Assembly: GCA_964407495.1 (NCBI GenBank)
Contig: CAYOVP010000002.1
Location: 11,213-75,212, forward strand
Source of the DNA: JAJRZX01 sp964407495
GTDB lineage: Bacteria > Desulfobacterota > GWC2-55-46 > JADFVP01
Reading direction: 5' to 3'
Length of the DNA: 64,000 nucleotides
Shown here: in pieces, positions 8,615 to 16,954 of the stretch
Layout: every line of letters begins with the position of its first letter
Position numbering within the stretch: the stretch's first letter is position 1
Position numbers and translations under genes: made by a program
The notes under the pieces: generated by a model
Database searches by the model: none
What the model was told of the DNA's origin: nothing
What the model saw: only the letters and a program-made list of their open reading frames with translations

Positions 8615-9538
8615 TCAGACCGAGGTGCCCTGCATATTGATCATGTTCTTCCAGAAGAACTGCATCCCGCCCTTGGCCTGCGTCTCTACGGGCATGGAGG
8701 AAATCCGCTCCGAGAGCCTCTTGAAACAGAGACTCGCCCCTGTCTCGGGGAACATCTCCACAACTGCCCTCTGGTTGAGAACAGCGCGGCCCACCTTCTC
8801 GTCCTGGACCACGCATCCCAGGTACTCCAGCGATACGTTCAGGAACCTTCCGGCAACAAGGCTTATGATGCTGTAGATGTTCTTCCCTTCCTTCTCTCCC
8901 CTTGCCGTATTCACGAGGAGTTTGAAGTCCTTCTCACCGTATTTCTTGAGGAGTACCTTCATGAGGGCATATGCGTCGGTGAGTGATGTCGGCTCCGGGG
9001 TGACGACGACGATTATCTCGTGGGCCGCTGTATTGAAGAACATTACATTACTCGATATGCCGGCCCCGGTGTCGATGAACATGATATCGACCTTGTTCTC
9101 CATCTGCTCGATGCCGGCGCTGAGCGCCAGTCTCTCTTCCACCCCGAGGTCAGTGAGTTCCTGTATGCCCGAGGCCGCAGGAATTATCATTATCCCGTCA
9201 GGGCCCCTCACCAGGATCTCGTCGAGCGTCTTCTCGCCCCTGAGGACATGCTTTATGTTGTAGCGCGGCGAGAGCCCAAGCATCACATCGAGGTTGCAGA
9301 GCCCCAGGTCGGCGTCGAAGATGAGGACACGCCTGCCCATCCGTGAAAGCATGATGGCAAGGTTTACCACGCAGTTCGTCTTGCCCACTCCGCCCTTTCC
9401 GCTCGTTACGGAGATGACCCTTACATGAGGAGGGCCTTTTTCTCCCTTCGCTCCCTCCTCACCCTCTGTCCTTGCAAGCCCCCTCACCCCTTCAACAGGT
9501 CTTTCTTCTTCTTTCTCTCTCTTCTCCTCGCTCATCAT
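8615..9538 (-). CDS. flhG: MinD-like ATPase FlhG/FleN, flagellar number regulator
   Basis: Membrane-associated P-loop ATPase that limits flagellar number and, in Vibrio and Pseudomonas, restrains the FlrA/FleQ regulator. A charged N-terminal tail of about 38 residues precedes the deviant Walker A GKGGVGKT (about 47-54). The switch motif FDADLGLCNLDVMLG and FIDTGAGI follow. The tail would correspond to the region that stimulates FlhF in other FlhGs, although the usual DQAxxLR motif is not evident. It is flanked by flhF and fliA. Given the FleQ-like gene at 35.6 kb, an FlhG-FleQ circuit is plausible (inference). Confidence 0.95.
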   Translation of the reverse strand: MMSEEKREKEEERPVEGVRGLARTEGEEGAKGEKGPPHVRVISVTSGKGGVGKTNCVVNLAIMLSRMGRRVLIFDADLGLCNLDVMLGLSPRYNIKHVLRGEKTLDEILVRGPDGIMIIPAASGIQELTDLGVEERLALSAGIEQMENKVDIMFIDTGAGISSNVMFFNTAAHEIIVVVTPEPTSLTDAYALMKVLLKKYGEKDFKLLVNTARGEKEGKNIYSIISLVAGRFLNVSLEYLGCVVQDEKVGRAVLNQRAVVEMFPETGASLCFKRLSERISSMPVETQAKGGMQFFWKNMINMQGTSV

Positions 9539-9550
9539 CCTTTCCTTTCG

Positions 9551-9579
9551 GCCAGGGGCCCCTGCATGAGTCCCCTGGC
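9551..9579. other. Hairpin in the flhF-flhG gap
   Basis: A perfect 8-bp inverted repeat (GCCAGGGG / CCCCTGGC) with a 13-base loop lies in the 126-base gap between flhF and flhG. No T tract follows on the minus strand, so it is not a typical intrinsic terminator. It may tune expression inside the operon. Confidence 0.5.
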
Positions 9580-9664
9580 TCTACCGGGCGCCAGGGCCCG
9601 TGCCTCTTACCATCTCTATCTTCTCCTGCCCCGGCCCTCTTCCTGGCAGGCATACCGACCTTGG

Positions 9665-10717
9665 TCACGATGGCAGGAGATAACCGAGCACCCCCTCGAC
9701 TGTGGCCTTAACGATGTCTCCCGGCACCTTCTGCCCAGTGGAGAGAAGACCAATGGGCTTCTTCGACCTCACGGAGACACCGAGCATCTGTCCGCAGGCC
9801 CCTGTCTCGTCGAGTCTCGTGAAGGTAAGGGAATCCACTGGCAGGGAACCAAAGGCAGTGACACTCTCATAGAGCGACTCGTCTCTATCGCGGAGGCTGA
9901 GTACTACGTTGAACCTCAGACCAGGCACCCTTGATGCAAGGGCGTGAAGGTCTTGCATAGGGCCGCCTGGGCCAGGGCCCGCACCTGGTGTATCGATGAG
10001 CACGAGGTCTGCGTCCCCGTGTCTCTTCAGAAAGGCAAGTACATCTTCCACTCCAGAGGCAACGCCTGCAGGAAGGCCCATCATCTGTCCATACTTGAAT
10101 ATCTGGTCCGGGGCACCTATGCGGATGGTGTCGAGGGTAATCATGGCCGCCTTTTTCTTCTTCCCCAGTTTCGTCATTGCCGCAAGTTTTGCCAATGTCG
10201 TAGTCTTGCCCGCACCCGTTGGCCCTATGAAGGTAATGACCCGAGCATCCCCCAGAGGGTCTTTCACACTGATTATCCTGGCAAGTTCACGCCGTACTGC
10301 CGCCCGGAGCCTGGCCGCCCCGCTGCCTCCGGCCCCAGAGCCGAGAACCTCGCGCCCCTTCCCTGTCCTTACCCTCAAAAGAAGTCTCGTCACGAGGGCG
10401 GCCTCTAACCCCCTTGACCTGAGTTCCTCTCTGAAGTCCCTCATGTCCTCGTCATCGTCCCCTGCCTTGCCGGCGACAGAGACGAGAAGGTCCTTTATCT
10501 GACGCATCTCTCCAAGGAGAAACTCCGCAGAGATGCCTCTACCACCTCTGAGAGGAGGCACGCTCAGGGCCCCTTCCCGCTCTACGGCGGCCACCACCTC
10601 GCAGAGGCCCGGACCAATGGTCTTCGTCTCCAGGACAAGGGCCTCTGGGCCAAACTCCCTCTTCACCATGGAGAGGGCCTCCTTTACTGTGCCTGCCCTG
10701 AACCTCTTGATCTGCAT
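9665..10717 (-). CDS. flhF: Flagellar SRP-type GTPase FlhF
   Basis: GTPase of the SRP family that places the flagellum at the pole. The B domain (1 to about 110) begins MQIKRFRAGTVKEALSMVK, a standard FlhF start. The N domain follows, and then the G domain with P loop GPTGAGKTTT (about 165-174) and a G4-region LTFTRLDETG. The G3 motif reads DTPG (242-245), whereas FlhF, Ffh and FtsY usually have DTAG. It starts 2 bases after the flhA stop. Together with flhG it suggests polar flagellation. Confidence 0.95.
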   Translation of the reverse strand: MQIKRFRAGTVKEALSMVKREFGPEALVLETKTIGPGLCEVVAAVEREGALSVPPLRGGRGISAEFLLGEMRQIKDLLVSVAGKAGDDDEDMRDFREELRSRGLEAALVTRLLLRVRTGKGREVLGSGAGGSGAARLRAAVRRELARIISVKDPLGDARVITFIGPTGAGKTTTLAKLAAMTKLGKKKKAAMITLDTIRIGAPDQIFKYGQMMGLPAGVASGVEDVLAFLKRHGDADLVLIDTPGAGPGPGGPMQDLHALASRVPGLRFNVVLSLRDRDESLYESVTAFGSLPVDSLTFTRLDETGACGQMLGVSVRSKKPIGLLSTGQKVPGDIVKATVEGVLGYLLPS

Positions 10718-10719
10718 AC

Positions 10720-12801
10720 CTAAAGCCTTGCTATCTTCAGTGTCTGTACGCGTGCACTGCGCGAGAGTTCGTCATGGGAGAGTACGGGTATGCCCGGAAT
10801 CGTCCTCTCCGTAAGACGCCTGAGGAACCTTCGTACCTGGCGGCCCGTAAGTATCACCGGCTGATAACCCATGGCAGTGACAGACTGCACCGCTTCCTGC
10901 ACCTTCTCTATGACCGACCTTGCCAGACCAGGCTCCATTACGAAACGCACACCTTCACGTGTCTCCTGCACCGACTTCTCCAGGACATCCTCCATCTCCC
11001 GCCCGATAACTACTGCACGTATCGTGCCGTCTTCGTCCTGAACGCTCCTCGTAATCTGTCTCGAGAGTCTCATACGTACGTATTCAGTGAGAATTTCCGG
11101 ATCTTTCACAGTACCGGCATAATCAGCCAGGGTCTCGAGTATGGTCTGGAGGTCACGGATGGAGACCTGCTCTGAGAGGAGATTGTGAAGGACCTTCTGC
11201 ACCCCCCCAAGGCTCAAGAGGCCTGGCACCAGTTCCTCCACCACCTTGGGACAGGTCTCGGCCAGTTTGTCAAGGAGTGTCTGTACGTCCTGCCTGCCAA
11301 GTATCTCCGATGTATGGGTCTTTAGTATCTCGGTAATATGGGTTGCTATGATGGCCGCGTGGGGCACAACCGTATACCCCATGACCTGGGCCTTCTCTGC
11401 GCTGTCATCAGGCACCCAGACAGCGGGAAGACCAAAGGTGGGGTCCTTAGCAGGGGTGCCCTGGAGACCTGGCCGCGCGTTACCAGGGTCTATGGCAAGG
11501 GAGTTGCCTGGGAGCAACTCTGCACGGGCCACCTCCACGCCCCTTATGAGAAATACATACTCCGAGGGCTTTACATCCAGGTTGTCCTTTATATGAACCG
11601 GTGGGACGATGAGACCGAGTTCCTCGGCCAATTGCCGCCTTACGGCCTTTATGCGTTCGAGGAGTTCGCCCCCTCCCGATGAGTCCACAAGGGGGATGAG
11701 CCTGTAGCCCACCTCTAACGAGAGCGTATCCAGTCGAGGTACATAATCAACTGGCTCCATGGACGTCTCTTCGCCGGCCTGGGCCTCCATAGGCGCCTCT
11801 TCTTCTGTCTCCTCCTCCAGGGGGCCAAATTTCCTTATGGCAAGGGCGAGGCCGCCTGCGAGGAGAGAGAGAAGGAGAAAGGCAAGGTGCGGCAGACCTG
11901 GAACAAGGGCAAAGAGAAAGAGTATGGCAGAGGCGATCATGGCAGGACGCATGTCAGAGGTGAACTGCCTGGCTATGGATCTGCCCATGTCCGCGCTCGA
12001 TGAGACATGGGAGACGATAATGCCTGCTGCCGTTGAGATGATGAGGGCAGGGACCTGGGCAACGAGCCCGTCTCCCACAGTGAGAATGGTGTAGGTGCGT
12101 GCCGCCTCCACGGCAGGCATGCCATGCTGGAAAATGCCTATTACGAGGCCGCCCAGGATGTTTATTACAGTAATGAGTATGCCTGCAACGGCATCGCCTC
12201 TGACAAACTTGCTCGCACCATCCATGGAGCCGTAGAAGTCCGCCTCCATGGCTATCTCCGCCCGCCTCCTCCTTGCCTCGTCATTGTCTATGATGCCGGC
12301 GTTCAGGTCTGCATCTATGCTCATCTGTTTGCCCGGCATGGCATCGAGGGTGAACCTCGCCGAGACCTCGGCTATGCGTCCGGCGCCCTTGGTGATGACG
12401 ACAAAGTTGATTATCACGAGGATCACAAAGACAATGAAACCAACGGCATAGTTGCCTCCCACCACGAACTGTCCAAAACTCCTTATTACATTGCCTGCGG
12501 CCCCGGGGCCGTTGTTGCCGTGAAGGAGTATGAGCCTTGTGGAGGCGATGTTCATGGAGAGGCGAGACAGAGTGGTCATGAGGAGGATGACGGGAAAGGT
12601 GGAAAAATCCAGTGGCTTCCTTACGTATATGCCCACAAGGAGGATGACTAACGCCGCTGTGATGTTGAAGGAGAGAAGCACGTCAAGGAGAAGGGGCGGC
12701 ATGGGAAGTATCATCATGGCAAGTATGCCCAGGACTCCAGCGGGCAGGAGATAATCTGCCCCGCGCCTGAACCTCGCCATGTTCTCAAGAGAAATCGCCA
12801 C
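10720..12801 (-). CDS. flhA: Flagellar export gate protein FlhA
   Basis: Core of the flagellar type III export gate in the inner membrane. It uses proton motive force and docks export substrates and chaperones. The 693-residue protein has about eight N-terminal membrane helices (first block after residue 18) and the FHIPEP-family signature region around RIAEVSARFTLDAMPGKQM. A cytosolic domain starts near residue 330 and ends with the conserved ERTIPGIPVLSHDEL. Length is normal. It is separated from flhB by a 170-base hairpin-rich gap and is followed directly by flhF. Confidence 0.98.
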   Translation of the reverse strand: MAISLENMARFRRGADYLLPAGVLGILAMMILPMPPLLLDVLLSFNITAALVILLVGIYVRKPLDFSTFPVILLMTTLSRLSMNIASTRLILLHGNNGPGAAGNVIRSFGQFVVGGNYAVGFIVFVILVIINFVVITKGAGRIAEVSARFTLDAMPGKQMSIDADLNAGIIDNDEARRRRAEIAMEADFYGSMDGASKFVRGDAVAGILITVINILGGLVIGIFQHGMPAVEAARTYTILTVGDGLVAQVPALIISTAAGIIVSHVSSSADMGRSIARQFTSDMRPAMIASAILFLFALVPGLPHLAFLLLSLLAGGLALAIRKFGPLEEETEEEAPMEAQAGEETSMEPVDYVPRLDTLSLEVGYRLIPLVDSSGGGELLERIKAVRRQLAEELGLIVPPVHIKDNLDVKPSEYVFLIRGVEVARAELLPGNSLAIDPGNARPGLQGTPAKDPTFGLPAVWVPDDSAEKAQVMGYTVVPHAAIIATHITEILKTHTSEILGRQDVQTLLDKLAETCPKVVEELVPGLLSLGGVQKVLHNLLSEQVSIRDLQTILETLADYAGTVKDPEILTEYVRMRLSRQITRSVQDEDGTIRAVVIGREMEDVLEKSVQETREGVRFVMEPGLARSVIEKVQEAVQSVTAMGYQPVILTGRQVRRFLRRLTERTIPGIPVLSHDELSRSARVQTLKIARL

Positions 12802-12844
12802 CCGAAAACCCCCGTGAAAGAATGAAAGACGAAAAAAAGACTTC

Positions 12845-12874
12845 CTTACTTTCTTTTTGAAAAAAGAAAGTAAG
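12845..12874 (-). other. A/T-rich perfect hairpin in the flhB-flhA gap
   Basis: A perfect 14-bp inverted repeat (arms CTTACTTTCTTTTT and its complement) with a 2-base centre. On the minus strand it is followed by GAAGTC and seven T residues, so it could end or attenuate transcription between flhB and flhA. A similar block recurs in the fliH-fliI gap. No sigma54 or sigma28 promoter is evident in this 170-base gap. Confidence 0.6.
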
Positions 12875-12890
12875 ACAAAGAAAACCGGTA

Positions 12891-12911
12891 TCAGCGGCCT
12901 TCAGCCGCTGA
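12891..12911 (-). other. GC hairpin in the flhB-flhA gap
   Basis: An 8-bp perfect stem (TCAGCGGC / GCCGCTGA) with a 5-base loop lies just upstream, in transcription order, of the A/T-rich hairpin at 12845-12874. It has no good T tract of its own. The same pairing of a GC hairpin with an A/T hairpin is seen between fliH and fliI. Confidence 0.55.
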
Positions 12912-12971
12912 AAAGATGGAACTGCCTGTCAAAAAAATGTCTAAGGTGAAGAAACGGACGGAGCAGACATA

Positions 12972-14039
12972 TCACGCCCCCCTGTTCCTGAGTCTGTACA
13001 CATAGGCAAGAACGCCTGCCACGGCCTTGTAGAGTTCCACGGGTATCTCGCTCCCTATCTCCACGGCCTGGTACAGGCTCCGGGCAAGGGGCTTGTCCTC
13101 CACAACTGGTACGCCGTGCTCGCGCGCTATCTCCTTTATGCGCTCTGCCATGAGATCCCTGCCCTTGGCCACCACAAAGGGGGCCGCCGCCTTCTCCCGG
13201 TCGTACTTGAGGGCAACAGCAAGGTGCGTGGGGTTGGTCACGACCACGTCTGCCGTGGGAACGTCTTCCATCATCCGGCGCCTCGCCATCTCGCGCTGAA
13301 CGCTCCTTATGCGGGACTTCACCAGCGGGTCTCCCTCCGTGGACTTTGTCTCCTCCTTTATCTCCTGCCTGCTCATGCGAAGCCCCTTCTCATGGCGCCA
13401 CTTCTGATAGGCGTAATCTCCCACTGCAAGAAGGGCAAAGACCCAGAGTGTGCGCGAGACCACAAGGAGCATGATACGCCCTGACCGGAGCGCAAAGCCT
13501 GCAACGCCAAGGTCGCTGAAACCCGATATCTCGGACCACCTGCCCCTCAGAACCGCAAGAGCAACAAGTGAGAGGATGGAGATCTTGATGATCGACTTTA
13601 CGAGTTCTGTAACCGAGTCCAGTGAAAAAATCTTCTTTAGCCCTTTTCCAGGGCTCAGTTTCCCCAGATCCGGTGTAAGGGGTTTTGTAGAGTACGTTAA
13701 GCCATGAACGAGGACACCCGCCGTTACGGCAAAGGCGGGGAGCACGAGTACAGGCATGAAGGCCCTCTCGAGAACGTGATAAGTCTGCTCGAAGATCTTG
13801 GCCGCTTCTCCCATCGTAAACCCGTTACCTATCATCCGCGGCATGCGCATTGCCTCGCCCATGAACCCCGCCAGTTCTCTCGTAATGTAGAACCCGAAGA
13901 AACTCAGCATGGCAAAGCCACCGAGCATTACGGCAAATGTGCCAGCCTCCTTGCTCGTTACGACATTGCCCTCTTTTCTCGCCTCCTCGCGTCTTCGCGA
14001 GGTAGGTTGCTCTGTTCGCTCCTCTTCGTCCTCTGCCAT
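12972..14039 (-). CDS. flhB: Flagellar export substrate-specificity switch FlhB
   Basis: Membrane protein of the export apparatus that autocleaves and switches secretion from rod/hook to filament substrates after a signal from FliK. The 355-residue protein starts with a charged tail and FlhB-family wording (ERTEQPTSRRREEARKEGNV) and has four membrane helices. The cytoplasmic domain carries the autocleavage motif NPTH at 269-272, with cleavage expected between N269 and P270. It starts 2 bases before the fliR end. It is the last gene of the fliL operon before a hairpin-rich gap. Confidence 0.98.
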   Translation of the reverse strand: MAEDEEERTEQPTSRRREEARKEGNVVTSKEAGTFAVMLGGFAMLSFFGFYITRELAGFMGEAMRMPRMIGNGFTMGEAAKIFEQTYHVLERAFMPVLVLPAFAVTAGVLVHGLTYSTKPLTPDLGKLSPGKGLKKIFSLDSVTELVKSIIKISILSLVALAVLRGRWSEISGFSDLGVAGFALRSGRIMLLVVSRTLWVFALLAVGDYAYQKWRHEKGLRMSRQEIKEETKSTEGDPLVKSRIRSVQREMARRRMMEDVPTADVVVTNPTHLAVALKYDREKAAAPFVVAKGRDLMAERIKEIAREHGVPVVEDKPLARSLYQAVEIGSEIPVELYKAVAGVLAYVYRLRNRGA

Positions 14040-14040
14040 C

Positions 14041-14811
14041 TCACATCACCCTGAGCAGTGCATATACATCTCTCCACATGCCATCAATGGCACCCTCCAC
14101 CGCACCTCCGAGAGAAGGCAAGGTAAGGTAGAGCACTATGAAACCCGCGGCTATGATGACGGCGAAGCCCACGACAAACATGTTGAGTTGAGGCACTGCC
14201 TTGGAGAGGATCCCCAGCGTCAGGTTCAGAAAGAAAACAACGGCCATGACCGGGGCAGAGAGCCTTAGCCCGAGCATGAAGATATCCTTAGAGACCCGGA
14301 GCACACCCTCGGCAAGCCCCCCGGAGAGGTGAAACCCAAAGGGTGGGATCAGGTCGAAACTCTTCTTTATTGTCATGATGACGAGGAGATGACCATCGGC
14401 ATCGAGAAATACGAGCATGGCAAGAAGCCCTGTGAGCCTGCCGAGAATGGAGATCTGGGCAGCGTTCACAGGGTCGTATACATTGGCCATGGAGAGCCCC
14501 ATCTGGTAGCCCATGATATGACCTGCGAACTCAACTCCGGTAAAGACAAAGTTCGTGGTAAGACCAATGGTAAAGCCCACGAGGACTTCTCCCGCAAGGC
14601 CCAGCGCAAGGGGAAGAATCCCGGAGGGCAAGGCCACCGGGCCTGCAAGCGGGGTGAGCAAGATGGCAAGGACTCCAACGAGCGCCAGTTTGAGCCGAAC
14701 AGGGATGAAGACAAACCTGTAGAAGGGAAAGAGAAGGAGTATGGAGGCCGTCCTCACGAGTACGAAGAGAAAAGCCGGAGCCCCCTTTATCAGCATTTCG
14801 ACAAAGTCCAC
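14041..14811 (-). CDS. fliR: Flagellar export gate protein FliR
   Basis: Integral membrane component of the FliPQR export channel. The 256-residue protein is largely hydrophobic with about six helices. It contains the family segment FAGHIMGYQMGLSMANVYDP and the following LTGLLAMLVFLDADGH. The start is GTG at 14811 with AAGGTAGGCGCA upstream. It lies between fliQ and flhB with gaps of only a few bases. Confidence 0.96.
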   Translation of the reverse strand: MDFVEMLIKGAPAFLFVLVRTASILLLFPFYRFVFIPVRLKLALVGVLAILLTPLAGPVALPSGILPLALGLAGEVLVGFTIGLTTNFVFTGVEFAGHIMGYQMGLSMANVYDPVNAAQISILGRLTGLLAMLVFLDADGHLLVIMTIKKSFDLIPPFGFHLSGGLAEGVLRVSKDIFMLGLRLSAPVMAVVFFLNLTLGILSKAVPQLNMFVVGFAVIIAAGFIVLYLTLPSLGGAVEGAIDGMWRDVYALLRVM

Positions 14812-14816
14812 TGCGC

Positions 14817-15089
14817 CTACCTTATGTACATTGGTATGTTCGTAATGAGCCCGCCCGTGTAGTCGAGCATGAGCCTCATCATCCAGGGCATGAAGAAAAG
14901 AAGCGCTATGAAGACGGCGATTATCTTGGGCACAAAGGTGAGGGTCATCTCCTGAATCTGCGTAAGGGCCTGGAAGATGCTCACCGCAAGTCCCACCACC
15001 ATGCCCGCCACAAATACAGGGGCGCTAAGGAGCATGACCGTCTTTATGGCCTCCATGCCCATGGTGGAGACAAACTCTGTTGTTATCAC
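14817..15089 (-). CDS. fliQ: Flagellar export gate protein FliQ
   Basis: Two-helix membrane protein of the FliPQR export channel. I place the start at the GTG at 15089, giving 90 residues (family length about 89), because a strong AAAGGAGG lies 5 bases upstream. An ATG at 15113 would put that ribosome-binding site inside the gene and add 8 residues. Conserved FliQ segments are VVGLAVSIFQALTQIQEMTL, FVPKIIAVFIAL and WMMRLMLDYT. It sits between fliP and fliR. Confidence 0.96.
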   Translation of the reverse strand: MITTEFVSTMGMEAIKTVMLLSAPVFVAGMVVGLAVSIFQALTQIQEMTLTFVPKIIAVFIALLFFMPWMMRLMLDYTGGLITNIPMYIR

Positions 15090-15116
15090 CTTTCCTCCTT
15101 TACGGGCATACATCTG

Positions 15117-15908
15117 TCAGGAAAAACTCTGCACGAGCGAGCCCACGAGCAGGTACCAACCGTCCACGAGGACAAAGAGTATGAGTTTGAAGGGAAGCGA
15201 AATCATAACCGGCGGGAGCATCATCATGCCCATGCTCATGAGTATGCCCGCCACTACCATATCGATTACGAGAAAGGGGAGGTATATGAGAAATCCTATC
15301 TGAAAGGCTGTCTTGAGTTCGCTCGTTATGAATGCCGGTATCACTGCCACAAGAGGGGCATCTTCTCTCCTTACGCCGGAGTCAGTGCCCGAGAGGCGGA
15401 GAAAAAGAGAGAGGTCCCGGCCCCTGATGTTACGGAGCATGAAGGCTCGAAGGGGCCCTGTAGCACGCGTGAGCGCACTCGCCTCGGTTATGGTGCCCTC
15501 GCTGTAGGGTGTTATGGCATCTCTCTTGATATCCATGAAGGTGGGGCGCATTACAAAGAGGGTAAGGAAGAGGGCTATCCCGATGAGGACCTGGTTCGGA
15601 GGGACCTGTTGTACACCAAGGGCCTGGCGAATAAGCGAGAGGACGATGATGAGGCGCGTAAAGGAGGTCATGGTGATGAGTACGGCAGGGGCGAATGTTA
15701 TGGCCGTAAGGAGTATGATTATGCGAAGCGCCGCAGTCATGCCGCCAGGCCCTGTCTCGCCGTTTATGGTGAGGCTCATGGAGGGAATACCCGGGCCCTC
15801 TGCCAGTGCTACCCCGCATAGGCCAAGGACAACCATGCCCAGAAGGAGACAGGGTAAGAACCATCTATCGAGACGTAAGCCAACTTTCTTCGCAAAGAAG
15901 ACCTTCAT
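15117..15908 (-). CDS. fliP: Flagellar export gate protein FliP
   Basis: Main pore-forming protein of the flagellar export gate. It has an N-terminal cleavable signal sequence (positive start, hydrophobic core about 16-33, likely cleavage after VALAEG) as known for FliP. Helices and loops include SFTRLIIVLSLIRQALGVQQ, PPNQVLIGIALFLT, PAFITSELKTAFQIGF and MGMMMLPPVMISLPFKL, all signature sequences. The protein has 263 residues. It overlaps fliO by 4 bases, indicating coupled translation. Confidence 0.98.
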   Translation of the reverse strand: MKVFFAKKVGLRLDRWFLPCLLLGMVVLGLCGVALAEGPGIPSMSLTINGETGPGGMTAALRIIILLTAITFAPAVLITMTSFTRLIIVLSLIRQALGVQQVPPNQVLIGIALFLTLFVMRPTFMDIKRDAITPYSEGTITEASALTRATGPLRAFMLRNIRGRDLSLFLRLSGTDSGVRREDAPLVAVIPAFITSELKTAFQIGFLIYLPFLVIDMVVAGILMSMGMMMLPPVMISLPFKLILFVLVDGWYLLVGSLVQSFS

Positions 15909-16264
15909 CTTCCCACCCTTTCCCAGATCCCGAGGAGCGCGGCAAGCCCTCCCCCAGTGGCACTGCCACCACTGCCCCTGGCCCTGAGATCCTTGATAAC
16001 ATCCTCGTCATCGATGCGCGTCAGGAGGCAGAGGGAGTTGGCGCAGACGCCTATTACGAGGACCTGGCCGGCCACCTCTACAACGGCTATACTGCTCTTA
16101 TGGGCAAGAAAAGACCTTGCAAGGACCCTCACCGCCCCGGGACCGCCCCTCTGCCCGGCCTTGCCAGATAGAAGCCTGAAGAAATAGAGCAGTGCCACGA
16201 GGAGCCCGATCACGAGGCCCAGGGCCAGGAGGGTGCGAAGCAGCATGTAGGAGTAATCGCTCAT
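15905..16264 (-). CDS. fliO: Flagellar export assembly protein FliO
   Basis: Small bitopic membrane protein that helps FliP assemble. The 119-residue protein has one hydrophobic helix (about 8-32), followed by a basic region and the short cytoplasmic domain with VRVLARSFLAHKSSIAVVEV and GQVLVIGV, the usual FliO pattern. It starts at the TGATG junction with fliN and overlaps fliP by 4 bases. FliO is poorly conserved, so the call also relies on its position between fliN and fliP. Confidence 0.92.
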   Translation of the reverse strand: MSDYSYMLLRTLLALGLVIGLLVALLYFFRLLSGKAGQRGGPGAVRVLARSFLAHKSSIAVVEVAGQVLVIGVCANSLCLLTRIDDEDVIKDLRARGSGGSATGGGLAALLGIWERVGR

Positions 16265-16953
16265 CAGGCGAGCCTCTTTACCCTCTCCGTGGGGCTTATG
16301 ATGTCCGTGAGCCTCACACCGAACTTCTCTTCCACCATTACCACCTCTCCGCGTGCAACGAGTCTGCCGTTCACGAGTATCTCCATGGGTTCTCCGGCCA
16401 ACTTCTCCAGTTCCACCACAGAGCCCTGGCCGAGTTGAAGGATGTCCTTGATGATCATCTCTGCCCTGCCCAGTTCCACCGAGACAGTAACAGGTATGTC
16501 GAGTATCATCTCCATGTTGGCAAGGGCCTCGGTGGCATTGCCGCTGAGTTCGCTGAAGTCGGCAGGACGTGCCTCCACCTGCAGGGCATCACCCCCCCCT
16601 GCACCGTCCCCTGCGGACTTCTCACCAGCAACGGACTCGCCCTCTCCCTCACCCCCTGCTCCTCCCCCCCCTGCTTCCTCGGCCTCCCTGAGTGCCGCGG
16701 CCCAGACATCGTCGTCTACGAGAGTGTCCTCGTCAACACCTTCATGGGCCGCGCCTCCGCCAGAGCCGTCAACGCCGGCTTCTTCCCCTCCTCCAGGCCC
16801 ATCGCCATCTTCGGGCCCTGCGCCGTCGTTGCCATCAAGGCCCTCCCCGGCAGGAGAAGGCCCTGTCTCCTCACCACTTTCTGCCTCTGGGGCTTCGGCA
16901 CCCCTGGCACCCTCTTGCTCGCCAAGGGCGTCCTTGTCCTCTTCCTCTGCCAT
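16264..16953 (-). CDS. fliN: Flagellar switch protein FliN with long acidic Gly-rich N-terminus
   Basis: C-ring protein that takes part in switching and export docking. The C-terminal SpoA domain (about 145-229) is standard, with ILDIPVTVSVELGRAEMIIK, ILQLGQGSVVELEKLAGEPM and GEVVMVEEKFGVRLTDII. The first 130 residues are low-complexity Glu/Gly/Ala/Asp sequence. A short island near 81-92 (DDVWAAALREAE) matches the DLWAEALSEQ-type segment of ordinary FliN. The protein is therefore about 90 residues longer than E. coli FliN. It starts 1 base after the fliM stop. Confidence 0.96.
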   Translation of the reverse strand: MAEEEDKDALGEQEGARGAEAPEAESGEETGPSPAGEGLDGNDGAGPEDGDGPGGGEEAGVDGSGGGAAHEGVDEDTLVDDDVWAAALREAEEAGGGGAGGEGEGESVAGEKSAGDGAGGGDALQVEARPADFSELSGNATEALANMEMILDIPVTVSVELGRAEMIIKDILQLGQGSVVELEKLAGEPMEILVNGRLVARGEVVMVEEKFGVRLTDIISPTERVKRLA

Positions 16954-16954
16954 C

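Noticed and set aside
7953..8986. Long plus-strand frames opposite fliA and flhG
   Set aside because: Both minus-strand genes have complete domain signatures and good ribosome-binding sites; the plus-strand products are compositionally odd.
15955..15975. TGGCAC sequence on the plus strand inside fliO
   Set aside because: No TTGC at the required spacing and it lies within a coding gene on the opposite strand.
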